Both the position numbers and the translations under genes were made by a program. The notes below the pieces were generated by a model. The model had not been told where the DNA came from and did not search any database. It saw only the letters and a program-made list of their open reading frames with translations. A stretch of DNA of 64,000 nucleotides from assembly GCA_002238415.1 (NCBI GenBank), contig MPMI01000017.1, forward strand, positions 44,957 through 108,956, in the 5' to 3' direction. Position 1 is the stretch's first letter. Each line of letters starts with the position of its first letter. The DNA comes from Desulfurellaceae bacterium bin18 (GTDB taxonomy: Bacteria; Desulfobacterota; Binatia; Bin18). This document shows, piece by piece, positions 7,747 to 16,075 of the stretch.

Positions 7747-9636
7747 TTATTGAGAGAGGGCTTCGAGCACTTCCCAGCGTTCGTAGGCCTGTGCGAGTTC
7801 CCGTTCGATGTCGCGCAGGCGCTGTTGCAATGGCGCGACCTCCGCTCCGCCTCCACGGTAGAGTGCGGCGTCGGACAGTCTGGCGTGTATCTTGGTCTGC
7901 TCGTGCTCAAGCGCCTCAATGCGCTGCGGCAGCGCTTCAAGCTCGCGCTGTTCCTTGTAGCTGAGCTTGCGCTGCCGTTCCTGGCGTTCTCGTTGGAGGG
8001 GCGTCGCTTTCGGCTCAGATTTCTGGGGTGCGCCTTCCGTGGGGCGCCGCTGACGCAGCCAGTCATCATAGCCACCAATATATTCGCCAATGTGTCCGTC
8101 GCTTTCAAAGACGAGGGTGCTGGTGACAACATTATTGAGAAAAGTACGATCATGGCTCACCAAAAGGATTGTACCGGAGTAGGCGATCAGGAGTTCTTCG
8201 AGCAGTTCCAGGGTCTCGGCGTCGAGATCGTTGGTGGGCTCGTCGAGGACCAGCACATTCGAAGGCTGGGTAAACAGGCGGGCGAGCAACACCCGGTTCC
8301 GCTCGCCGCCGGATAAGACACTCACCGGACTCCGGGCACGGTCCGGCGAAAACAGAAAGTCTTGCAGGTAACCGATGATATGGCGCTCCTTGCCGCCGAA
8401 GGTGACGTGGTCGTTTCCCCGTCCCACGATCTCCTGGACCGTTTTGTCAGCATCAAGTGGCGTACGGAGTTGATCGAAATACGCGACTGCCAGGTTGGTG
8501 CCGTGCTGGACACTGCCGTGTTGGGGCATGAGTTCGCCCAATAAAAGCTGAAGCAGCGTCGTTTTCCCTATGCCGTTCGGACCGATGATGCCGATCTTAT
8601 CACCACACATAATCACCGTGGAAAAGTCCTTGACAACAGGCTGGTCGGCATAGGCGTAGCTGACATCTTGCGCCCGCAGCACGAGTTTTCCGGAGCGTTC
8701 CGCTTCCTGGACCTGGAGACGGACCGTGCCCGGTTGCTCGCGGCGGGCGCTCCGGGTTGCCCGTAACGCCTGAAGGGCTCGCACACGGCCCTCATTCCGA
8801 GTCCGTCGGGCTTTAATGCCCTGACGAATCCAGGCCTCTTCCTGGGCGAGTTTTTTATCGAACTGGGCCCAGTGTTGGGCCTCAGTCTCAAACGCCGCCT
8901 GTTTCCGTTCCAGGAAGGTTTCATAGTCGCACGACCAACTGGTCAAACGTCCCCGGTCGAGTTCCACAATACGGGTGGCAAGATTTTTGAGCAGCATGCG
9001 ATCGTGGGTCACAAAGACGAGGGTCTTGCCCTGTTGCAGCAAGAACTCTTCGAGCCAGGTAATAGACTCGACATCGAGATGGTTGGTCGGTTCGTCGAGT
9101 AGCAGAATATCGGGATCACTCACCAAGGCTTCGGCTAGCAGCACACGGCGTTTGAGCCCGCCGGAAAGCGTGTTGAATGCGGCACGCTCGTCGAGTTTCA
9201 ACTGGGTCAGTGTTTGCTCAACCCGCTGATGCACCAGCCAGCCGCCGTTGCTATCGACCGTCTGTTGCAGTTGCTCCAACTGCCGGAGCAGTTTCGGGTC
9301 ATTCGTTTGACTCACTTGAGCACTGACGGTGTGATAGGCCGCCAGTGCGTCGCCCAGCCGGCCTAAGCCCTGGGTCACGCGCTGTAATACCGTCCCAGGC
9401 AGAGACAGAGGAATGTCCTGAGGGAGGAATCTGGCGCGCGTATCCTTAGCGCGGACGAGCTGACCGGCATCGGGCCGGACCTCACCCTGAATCACTTTCA
9501 TCAGGGTAGACTTCCCCGCCCCGTTGCGGCCCAGGATGCCAACCCGCTCCCCCGCTTCGAGTTGCAAACTCACCCCGTCCAGCAACGGCGGCTCTCCAAA
9601 GCTGACCCGGACATCCTGAAGGCTGAGTACTGCCAT
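7747..9636 (-). CDS. uup: ABC-F family ATPase, Uup type
   Basis: Two ABC cassettes lie in one 629-residue chain with no membrane segment. The first has Walker A GRNGAGKST (36-44), signature LSGGLKRR and Walker B ILLLDEPTNHLD. The second has GPNGIGKTT, LSGGERNR and VLVLDEPTNDLD. A charged coiled-coil tail of about 90 residues (TPLQRERQERQRKLSYKEQ onward) is the mark of Uup rather than EttA. ABC-F proteins act on ribosomes, and Uup is also tied to replication-recombination intermediates. No clear ribosome-binding site precedes the ATG. The gene is convergent with permease 3 and divergent from the SDR at 9814. Confidence 0.9.
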   Translation of the reverse strand: MAVLSLQDVRVSFGEPPLLDGVSLQLEAGERVGILGRNGAGKSTLMKVIQGEVRPDAGQLVRAKDTRARFLPQDIPLSLPGTVLQRVTQGLGRLGDALAAYHTVSAQVSQTNDPKLLRQLEQLQQTVDSNGGWLVHQRVEQTLTQLKLDERAAFNTLSGGLKRRVLLAEALVSDPDILLLDEPTNHLDVESITWLEEFLLQQGKTLVFVTHDRMLLKNLATRIVELDRGRLTSWSCDYETFLERKQAAFETEAQHWAQFDKKLAQEEAWIRQGIKARRTRNEGRVRALQALRATRSARREQPGTVRLQVQEAERSGKLVLRAQDVSYAYADQPVVKDFSTVIMCGDKIGIIGPNGIGKTTLLQLLLGELMPQHGSVQHGTNLAVAYFDQLRTPLDADKTVQEIVGRGNDHVTFGGKERHIIGYLQDFLFSPDRARSPVSVLSGGERNRVLLARLFTQPSNVLVLDEPTNDLDAETLELLEELLIAYSGTILLVSHDRTFLNNVVTSTLVFESDGHIGEYIGGYDDWLRQRRPTEGAPQKSEPKATPLQRERQERQRKLSYKEQRELEALPQRIEALEHEQTKIHARLSDAALYRGGGAEVAPLQQRLRDIERELAQAYERWEVLEALSQ

Positions 9637-9813
9637 GTCAGGAGGTTTCTCATATTCGGGGGCGGAAGGCTATTGCGGTCATGCGCTATGGATGCTCGTG
9701 TGAGTGTTGTAAAATACCCACTTCGACACAATGACAATAGCCTCAGGCTGGCCGCTTTATCTCTAGCAGGTTTTCGAGTAAACAAAGCGAGCAACGATGG
9801 AAGGAAGGCTATT

Positions 9814-10608
9814 ATGGGACAACTGGGAAACAAAGTCGCTCTCATTACCGGCTCCGGGCGGGGCCAGGGGCTGGTGGCTGCGCAACGCTTTGCCTCAGAA
9901 GGGGCGAAGATCGTGATTAACGACCTTGACACGGAGTCTGTCGAGGCTGCGGTTGCCGCCGTCAAAGCCGCCGGAGGCGAAGCGGTGGGGGCCGTCGGTG
10001 ATGTGTCCAAGGCTGCGGATGTACAAGCCGTTCTGCAAACCGCCCAGGAGGCCTGCGGCGGGTTTGACATCCTGTATAACAACGCCGGGATCGGCTACTC
10101 GGCGACGCAACGCTTCGGCATTGCCATGAGCGATATCGTCAACTGTACCGAGGATGACTGGCGGCGTATTCTGGACATTAATGTCGGCGGAATTTTCCTG
10201 TTTTGTAAATACGGGATTCCCAAGCTGATCGAACGCGGTGGCGGGGTCATTATCAACACCGCCTCCATTGCGGCTCTGCGCGGAGCTCAAGACGCCCACG
10301 CCTACACGGCCAGTAAGGGCGCGATTCTGGCCCTGACCCGAGCGATTGCGGTCACCTATGGCCCCAAAGGTATCCGCGCCAACACGCTCTGCCCCGGCGT
10401 GATCGACACCGAAATGATTCACGATACCTTAATCAGCGAGAAGAATATCAGCGACCTCCTCGCCCGTAACACCCCGCTCCAGCGCAATGGCACGCCGCAG
10501 GACGTGGCCGACGTAGCATTGTTCCTGGCCAGCGACCAGTCTCGTTTCGTGACCGGCGAGGCGTTTGCCGTCGATGGCGGAATCATCCAGCATATTGGAT
10601 TGGCCTAA
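9814..10608 (+). CDS. SDR family NAD(P)-dependent oxidoreductase
   Basis: Classical short-chain dehydrogenase of 264 residues with the cofactor motif TGSGRGQG (12-19), NNAG at 89-92 and active-site Y164/K168 in AYTASKG. The ATG at 9814 follows GGAAGGAAGG, and an open frame further upstream has no family similarity. It is the first gene of a plus-strand run with E1 alpha, E1 beta and E2 genes, separated from E1 alpha by 25 bases. An acetoin/diacetyl or other keto-alcohol substrate is therefore plausible but unproven. Confidence 0.85.
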   Translation: MGQLGNKVALITGSGRGQGLVAAQRFASEGAKIVINDLDTESVEAAVAAVKAAGGEAVGAVGDVSKAADVQAVLQTAQEACGGFDILYNNAGIGYSATQRFGIAMSDIVNCTEDDWRRILDINVGGIFLFCKYGIPKLIERGGGVIINTASIAALRGAQDAHAYTASKGAILALTRAIAVTYGPKGIRANTLCPGVIDTEMIHDTLISEKNISDLLARNTPLQRNGTPQDVADVALFLASDQSRFVTGEAFAVDGGIIQHIGLA

Positions 10609-10633
10609 GCAGACCGCTCAAAAAGGGGAGCCT

Positions 10634-11581
10634 ATGGATCAGGAACAACTCGTCAAGGTATTCACGAGCGCGGTACTAGCGCGACGCTTTGAGGCGAAAA
10701 TCGTCGAGCTGGCTATGGCCGGCGAACTGCCCCCATCGCTGCACGTTGGCGCCGGCCAGGAGGTGGCGCAGATCGCCGCTATCGAGGCACTCCGCCCGGA
10801 TGACTATATCCTGTACGGCCATCGCGGCGTAGCGTATATGGTCGCCCGGGGTGTGAGTCTGGCCGACATGCTGGCCGATATGGCGGGCAAGGAGGGCGCG
10901 ACCAGCCGTGGCAAGGGCGGGGTGATGCACGTCGTGGATGTGCCCAAAGGTATTCTGGGTGAGAGTGGGACCTTGGGTGGCAGCTTCGTGGTCTCGGTTG
11001 GAGTGGGTATGGCGCTCAAGCGCAAGCAACCGGACACGGTGGTAACGTATTTCTTTGGGGATGGGACGGCGAACCGGGGCCCGTTCCACGAGGCGCTCAA
11101 CTGGGCTGCGGTTCAGAAACTACCCTGCGTCTATTTTTGTGAGAATAACGGCTTCGCGATTTCCATGCCGACCAGCCGCTCGACCGCGGTCGAGAATATC
11201 GCGGATCGGGCCGCAGGCTATAACGTCCCTGGCGTGGTGGTTGACGGGAGTGATCCGGTGGCGGTGTACGAAGTCATGGAACAGGCTGTGGCGCGGGCGC
11301 GGGCCGGTCATGGTCCAACGCTGATTGAAGCCAAAGTGACACGGCTGCAAGGGCATTATGTCGCCGACCAGCAGGAATACCGGACCGACCGCAACGCTGT
11401 GGCGGAAAAAGACCCCCTGCCGAAGCTGCAACAGACCCTGTGCGACCGGGACATTCTGACGCAGGCAGACGTGGACGACATACAGGCCGACGCAGACCGG
11501 CAGATTGAAGCGGCCGTAGCAGCCATGCGCGCGGCTCCGCTGCTCGCACCGGAAGTCGCCTTGCAGGACGTTTACGCATAG
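10634..11581 (+). CDS. Thiamine-diphosphate-dependent dehydrogenase E1 component, alpha subunit
   Basis: This 315-residue protein has the E1 alpha pattern: LYGHRGVAYMVARG, SRGKGGVMHV, and the ThDP-binding GDGTANRGPFHEALNWAA (GDG...N). It forms the E1 heterotetramer with the next gene and decarboxylates a 2-oxoacid or acetoin. The short length and the GKGGVMHV stretch resemble acetoin dehydrogenase AcoA more than pyruvate dehydrogenase. The start is the ATG at 10634 after GGGGAG; a longer upstream frame would overlap the SDR gene. No E3 gene is visible nearby. Confidence 0.87.
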   Translation: MDQEQLVKVFTSAVLARRFEAKIVELAMAGELPPSLHVGAGQEVAQIAAIEALRPDDYILYGHRGVAYMVARGVSLADMLADMAGKEGATSRGKGGVMHVVDVPKGILGESGTLGGSFVVSVGVGMALKRKQPDTVVTYFFGDGTANRGPFHEALNWAAVQKLPCVYFCENNGFAISMPTSRSTAVENIADRAAGYNVPGVVVDGSDPVAVYEVMEQAVARARAGHGPTLIEAKVTRLQGHYVADQQEYRTDRNAVAEKDPLPKLQQTLCDRDILTQADVDDIQADADRQIEAAVAAMRAAPLLAPEVALQDVYA

Positions 11582-11614
11582 CCCCGAATCCCCAATCCCT
11601 ACCCAGGAGTGTTT

Positions 11615-12586
11615 ATGCCCACACGGACCTATAGTCAGGCGATTAATGATGCGCTTGCTGAAGAAATGCGGCGCGATGAAAATGTGATTCTGTACGGCCA
11701 GGACGTTGCGGTCTGGGGTGGGATTTTCAAAGTCACCGACGGGCTGCTTGAAAAGTTCGGGCCGGATCGCGTGTTCGATACGCCGATCTCCGAGAATGTG
11801 ATGGTCGGCGCCGGTGTGGGCGCGGCCTCGATGGGCCTGCGGCCGGTGGTGGAACTCCAGTTTGCCGATTTTGTCATCACCGCGGGTGATGAAATTTTCT
11901 TTAAGGCCGGTATGTGGCGCTATATGCACGGTGGGGCGCATACGATTCCGCTGGTGGTGCGTGCTCCCTCGGGTGGCTCGGGCTTTGGACCCGAGCATTC
12001 AGCCTGTCCCGAAGCCTTTATCATGCACGCGCCCGGCCTGCTGTGCGCCGTGCCCTCAACGCCGGCAGACGCCAAGGCTCTGCTTAAGCAGGCGATTCGA
12101 CTGGATAACCCGGTCATCTATTTTGAGCATAAACTGTTGTATCAAATGCGGGGCGAGGTACCGGACGGAGAGGTCCTGACTCCCTTTGGCAAAGCAGTCG
12201 TCCGGCGCGAGGGCGAGGCCGTGACGATTGTGGCCTGGCAGGACATGTTGCGCCGTTCGCTCACAGCCGCAGAGCGACTGAGCCAGGAAGGCATCGAGGT
12301 AGAGATCGTCGATCCGCGTACCCTGAATCCGTTTGACCGCGAAACCATTATTGAGTCGGTCAAAAAGACCGGAGCCTGTATCGTGGTGGAAGAGGCCTAT
12401 CGTACGCTTGGGGTTGGGGCTGAGATCGGGGCACTGCTCCTGGAAGAGGCTCTCCCCTATCTGGACAAACCCTTCAAGCGCTTGGCTATTCCCGATGTGC
12501 CGATTCCGACCAGCCAGCATCTGGTCGATGCTATCGTTCCTTCGGTAGACGATATTTATCGGGCGGTCAAAGAAATCGCTGACTGA
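11615..12586 (+). CDS. Thiamine-diphosphate-dependent dehydrogenase E1 component, beta subunit
   Basis: The transketolase-type pyrimidine-binding domain and C-terminal domain of E1 beta are complete in 323 residues. Visible family features are NVILYGQDVAVWGG, DTPISENVMVGAGVGAA, a PVVELQFADF segment and EEAYRTLGVGAEI. It lies 33 bases after E1 alpha and 7 bases before E2, so the three are almost certainly cotranscribed. An AGGAG ribosome-binding site at 11605-11609 selects the ATG at 11615 over the GTG two codons upstream. Confidence 0.88.
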   Translation: MPTRTYSQAINDALAEEMRRDENVILYGQDVAVWGGIFKVTDGLLEKFGPDRVFDTPISENVMVGAGVGAASMGLRPVVELQFADFVITAGDEIFFKAGMWRYMHGGAHTIPLVVRAPSGGSGFGPEHSACPEAFIMHAPGLLCAVPSTPADAKALLKQAIRLDNPVIYFEHKLLYQMRGEVPDGEVLTPFGKAVVRREGEAVTIVAWQDMLRRSLTAAERLSQEGIEVEIVDPRTLNPFDRETIIESVKKTGACIVVEEAYRTLGVGAEIGALLLEEALPYLDKPFKRLAIPDVPIPTSQHLVDAIVPSVDDIYRAVKEIAD

Positions 12587-12593
12587 GGCTGGT

Positions 12594-13940
12594 GTGCAAA
12601 ATACCAAGATCGTGATGCCCAAACTCGGCCAGGCCATGACCGAGGGGGTGGTCGTGCGATGGCATTGTAAAAACGGCGAGCGCGTCACTGCCGGCGAGCT
12701 GCTCGTCACGGTGGAGACGGACAAGGCTACGTATGATCTTGAAGCGACCGCGAGTGGGACGCTCCACGTTGTGGTTCAAGAAGGCGAAGAGGTCCCGATT
12801 CATACCGTCATTGGCGAGATTGGTGACGCGCCAGTCCAGGCGGATACCACCTCCGCTCTGCCACCTGCCGAACCGGTCGTTCAACAGCGAATAGCGTCAC
12901 GCCCAAGGCGTGTCCTCGCCTCACCTAAAGCTAAACGACTGGCCGCTGAACGCGGCATTGATCTTTCAACCCTGACGCCGTCATCTGCGGATGGGGTGAT
13001 TTCCGCGGCTGATGTAGAGCAGGCCGCGGAGAACGCAGTTGCCCAGCAGCAGTCTGCGACGGCCACTCGACCTGGTTCCGCTCCAACCCGGACCGAGCGC
13101 GAACGCCGCCCTCTGACCGGCATTCGGAAGGCCTCCGCCCGCCGGGTCCAGGCCGCCTGGCAGACCATTCCGCATATCGTCCAGATGATCGAGGTCGATG
13201 CCGGCGCACTGCAAACGGTCCGGGAACGACTCAAAGCGGACATCGCCGGGCTGACGCTCAACGACCTGATTTTACACGCGGCGGCGCGGGTGTTGGCCGG
13301 ACTGCCCGACCTCAACGCGACGGTCGAAAACGAAGAGCTTATTCTCTATGACGGGGTTGATATCGGCTTTGCCGTTGACTCGCCGCGCGGCCTGCTGGTC
13401 CCGGTCATCCGCGGGGCGGACGGCCTGTCTATAGCACAGCTTGCGAAGGACAGGCAGCGACTGGTTGAAGTCGCTCGGGCGGGGCAGTTGCAGCCGGCCG
13501 ATATGGGTCAGGCCAGTCTGACCGTCTCGAACCTTGGCATGTTCGGCATCCGGGCCGGCACCCCGGTCATCAATCTGGGTGAACCCATCCTCGTCTTTGT
13601 GGGCGCGGTTGAAGAGCGGCCGGTCGTGCGGAATGGGCAGATTATCGCTCGTCCCATGCTGACGCTCAGCATTGCTTATGACCACCGGGTAGCGGACGGG
13701 GTAGCGGCATCTCGTTTGAGTCAGGGGCTGAAAGAGGCGCTGGAGAATCTAGGATCAGAATCCTTCTCGGAAGTCTCCAACCCCCAACCCCCAACCCCCA
13801 GAAGGCCCTGGACAAACGGGAAGTCCGCTCAATGTCTGCTGGCGAGCGATATGCCGTTCGGGTGCGGAGCCACGCTCATGTCTGGAGCCTTGACGAGCCG
13901 GCGAGCGACGGCGGAGAGGATACCGGCCCGGACCCGGTAA
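12594..13940 (+). CDS. Dihydrolipoamide acyltransferase (E2) with an aberrant read-through tail
   Basis: An N-terminal lipoyl domain has the modified lysine in ETDKATYDLEA (K44). A peripheral-subunit-binding domain (KRLAAERGIDLSTL) and the acyltransferase domain with the catalytic YDHRVADG motif follow. The family fold ends near residue 385 (LKEALENLG). The remaining 63 codons run through a CCAACCC repeat and into the start of the next gene in a different frame, so they look like unselected sequence. The GTG start at 12594 puts the lipoyl domain at the usual distance. E2 would form the core of the complex with the two E1 subunits. Confidence 0.87.
   Translation: MQNTKIVMPKLGQAMTEGVVVRWHCKNGERVTAGELLVTVETDKATYDLEATASGTLHVVVQEGEEVPIHTVIGEIGDAPVQADTTSALPPAEPVVQQRIASRPRRVLASPKAKRLAAERGIDLSTLTPSSADGVISAADVEQAAENAVAQQQSATATRPGSAPTRTERERRPLTGIRKASARRVQAAWQTIPHIVQMIEVDAGALQTVRERLKADIAGLTLNDLILHAAARVLAGLPDLNATVENEELILYDGVDIGFAVDSPRGLLVPVIRGADGLSIAQLAKDRQRLVEVARAGQLQPADMGQASLTVSNLGMFGIRAGTPVINLGEPILVFVGAVEERPVVRNGQIIARPMLTLSIAYDHRVADGVAASRLSQGLKEALENLGSESFSEVSNPQPPTPRRPWTNGKSAQCLLASDMPFGCGATLMSGALTSRRATAERIPARTR
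13777..13800. repeat. Heptamer tandem repeat (CCAACCC)n at the E2/OsmC junction
   Basis: About 3.4 copies of CCAACCC lie back to back. The 7-base unit is not a multiple of three, so gain or loss of one copy changes the reading frame at the E2 3' end. A looser sequence of the same flavour (CCCCAATCCCT) lies between the E1 genes near 11590. Confidence 0.8.
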
Positions 13941-14254
13941 CCGCTTTTCTCGGCGCTCTTCTCTCCTGCATGACGATTGCCTTCAAAGCGGCTGCCCGGC
14001 GTCGCAAGATTTCAATTGAGCGGATTGAGGGACGTGCCAAAGCATCGCCGAAGGGCCAGGTGAAAGAGATAACCTTAACCCTGGCTGTGTGGAGCTCGGC
14101 TTCGGAGCAAGACGCACAGATTCTCCTCGAACGGGCCAAGCGCGGCTGTTATGTAAGCGGAGTGCTGAGGCCGGATATCCACCTTACGGTGGAGTTGGTC
14201 AGGCACGCGCCGGACGCCGCCTCTTCCCCTCGCCCCCTTGGGGGAGAGGGCTAG
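13832..14254 (+). CDS. OsmC family protein
   Basis: The 140-residue protein has the OsmC/Ohr-type pattern: ETGPDPVTAFLGALLSCM-like central helix (here TGPDPVTAFLGALLSCMT, containing the conserved Cys) followed by RRKISIERIEGRA. OsmC-fold proteins reduce organic hydroperoxides or handle thiol chemistry. Only one of the two peroxidatic cysteines is clearly placed, plus a later Cys in RGCYVSG. The gene overlaps the E2 open frame by 109 bases, although the true E2 fold ends before it starts. Probably the last gene of the operon. Confidence 0.75.
   Translation: MSAGERYAVRVRSHAHVWSLDEPASDGGEDTGPDPVTAFLGALLSCMTIAFKAAARRRKISIERIEGRAKASPKGQVKEITLTLAVWSSASEQDAQILLERAKRGCYVSGVLRPDIHLTVELVRHAPDAASSPRPLGGEG
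14227..14250. repeat. GC-rich dyad repeat (CCCTC...GAGGG type) between convergent genes
   Basis: Arms 14227-14237 and 14240-14250 pair with one mismatch around a 2-base loop, followed by CTAGGGTGAGGGGG. It lies at the very end of the OsmC-like gene, before the convergent esterase. Related elements sit at 54087-54112 and 24206-24221. This form of intergenic dyad is common in many bacteria and may act as a bidirectional transcription end. Confidence 0.6.
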
Positions 14255-14300
14255 GGTGAGGGGGTCTCAGTAGTAACGCTATCGAGTGACCCGGACCTGC

Positions 14301-15236
14301 CTATTCATGCAGAGCGGTTTTCAGCGCCGCGGCCGCCTTTTCCAATGCCTGCCCGGCCGGCTCAACGACCTTGGCCATACCCATAAAGCCGTGGATGAGC
14401 CCCTCAAAACAAACGTATTCAACCGCTACGCCTGCCTCACGCAGCTTGGCCGCGTACGCGGCTCCCTCGTCCCGCAGGGGATCGTATTCCGCGGTGGCAA
14501 TAAAGGCCGGCGGCAGGGAGCGGCATTGATCGGTCGAGGCGTGCAGGGGAGAGGCCAGCGGGTTGTGTCCATCCGCTTCGCTGGCGAGATAATGATCCCA
14601 GAACCACCCCATCATCTCGGTTGTCAGAAAATAGCCGTCCGCATTTTCGGTGTGCGACGGCAGGTCAACCGCGTGCGCCGTGACCGGGTATAGGAGGAGT
14701 TGATAGGCGAGAGCCGGCAGACCACTCTCTTGCGCCTTGAGGGTCACTGCGGCCGCCAGGTTGGCACCGGCACTTTCACCGCCCACAGCCAGTCGAGAGA
14801 CATCCCCGTTCAGGGCGGCCGCGTTGAACGCGACCCACCGCGTCGCGGCGTAGCAGTCATTGACCGCTGCCGGAAATTTGTCTTCTGGCGCGAGTCTGTA
14901 GTCTGCGGAGACCACCACGCAGTTAGCAAGATTAGTCAAGGCACGACAGGATGCATCCACCGTGTTCAGACTGCCAACCACCCAGCCACCCCCGTGAAAA
15001 TAGACCAATATGGGAAACGGGCCGTCTCCGGCGGGGGTGTAAATACGGATCGGCTGTTTGCCGGCTACGCCGGGTATCAGCCGGTCTTCGACCGTGCCGA
15101 CCGGCTCAGGGTCAGCCGCTACGCCCCGCGCGGCTTCCATGGCGGTCCGCGCTTCCTGGGGCGAAAGATGATGTAAGGGTGGGCCGGCGGCGGCCATTTG
15201 TTCGAGGGCTTTCGCGACCTGGGGATGGAGTGGCAT
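14301..15236 (-). CDS. Alpha/beta hydrolase fold-3 esterase (HSL family)
   Basis: The oxyanion-hole motif HGGGWVVG (81-88), nucleophile elbow GESAGAN with S155, and GLIHGFMG containing the likely catalytic His mark a hormone-sensitive-lipase-type carboxylesterase of 311 residues. It is cytosolic, with no signal peptide. It is the last gene of a three-gene minus-strand operon (LLM oxidoreductase, pseudo-hydrolase, esterase), 27 bases after its neighbour. The start has AAGGA upstream. Substrates are probably short-chain esters. Confidence 0.87.
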   Translation of the reverse strand: MPLHPQVAKALEQMAAAGPPLHHLSPQEARTAMEAARGVAADPEPVGTVEDRLIPGVAGKQPIRIYTPAGDGPFPILVYFHGGGWVVGSLNTVDASCRALTNLANCVVVSADYRLAPEDKFPAAVNDCYAATRWVAFNAAALNGDVSRLAVGGESAGANLAAAVTLKAQESGLPALAYQLLLYPVTAHAVDLPSHTENADGYFLTTEMMGWFWDHYLASEADGHNPLASPLHASTDQCRSLPPAFIATAEYDPLRDEGAAYAAKLREAGVAVEYVCFEGLIHGFMGMAKVVEPAGQALEKAAAALKTALHE

Positions 15237-15263
15237 GGCGTTTTCCTTTCATCCGAGCGCACA

Positions 15264-16046
15264 TCATACCAGAAAATTTCGGATGAGGCGGACGCATTCG
15301 GTTGGCTTTTCCAGTGGCGGGCAATTACCGCATTGCGGAATGATTTCTACGCGGGCGTTGGGCAGAGCGTGCTGATACAAGGCACTGCATTCCAGCGGCA
15401 CGATCCGGTCGTCCTGTCCCCAGATAATGAGGGTTGGCAGCTGCACTCGGCCTAACAGCCCAGGCAGGCTGGGGCTGAACATATACGGCTTCCAACAGTA
15501 GCGGACGAGAGTTTCCTGGTTGCGCGTTTGTATGTCGCGCTCCTCTTTGGACGGCTTGTGCTGGAACAGTTCGGCATACTCGGCAACCTGCTGTGGGTCG
15601 AAATACGCCAGTTGTCTGGTGCCCTCCTGTCCGTGCAGAAAAACATCGGCAATTTCGCCGTCCCTCGGTTGGATACCGGCCGCGTCAATCAGAATGAGAT
15701 GCTCGAATGTCCTGGGCGACATAACCGCCATTTCTGCTGCCAGCCAGCCACCGATGAAGTGACCCGCCAGGGTAACCTGAGATAGCTCCAGCGCATCCAA
15801 CAGCCACAGACTGAAGCGCGTCAGGTCCGTAAAGGATTCGAGCCAGGGGGGACGTTCGGACTGCCCAAAGCCCGGACAGGTTGGCGCATAGACAGTAAAG
15901 GACTCGGCCAACTGTTCGTGATATTGCCGCCAGCCCAGACTGCCTTCCGCGCCGTGCAGCATGACGAGCGGCTTGCCCCGGCCGCCTTTCAGATAATGAA
16001 TTGTGGCGCCGCCGACTTCGATAGTATGTTCTGCATGTTCTGGCAT
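15264..16046 (-). CDS. Alpha/beta hydrolase homologue lacking nucleophile and catalytic His (probable pseudoenzyme)
   Basis: The overall sequence is a clear alpha/beta hydrolase of 260 residues: VMLHGAEGSLGWR, APTCPGFGQSERP, LIIWGQDDRIVP. The nucleophile elbow reads GHFIGG, so the expected Ser is Phe97 (codon TTC). The expected His in the G-H-x-P-x-x-E motif is Asn241 (GNCPPLE, codon AAT). The acid Asp in GQDD is kept. Two of three triad residues are therefore missing in an otherwise intact, full-length gene. It starts 30 bases after the LLM oxidoreductase in the same operon. It may bind ligand without hydrolysis or be a recently inactivated gene. Confidence 0.8.
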   Translation of the reverse strand: MPEHAEHTIEVGGATIHYLKGGRGKPLVMLHGAEGSLGWRQYHEQLAESFTVYAPTCPGFGQSERPPWLESFTDLTRFSLWLLDALELSQVTLAGHFIGGWLAAEMAVMSPRTFEHLILIDAAGIQPRDGEIADVFLHGQEGTRQLAYFDPQQVAEYAELFQHKPSKEERDIQTRNQETLVRYCWKPYMFSPSLPGLLGRVQLPTLIIWGQDDRIVPLECSALYQHALPNARVEIIPQCGNCPPLEKPTECVRLIRNFLV

Positions 16047-16075
16047 GGTTGTTGTCTCTGTTCCATGGAGATTGT

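Noticed and set aside
9562..9813. Extended start for the SDR at 9814
   Set aside because: The upstream codons overlap the 5' end of the divergent uup gene and have no SDR similarity.
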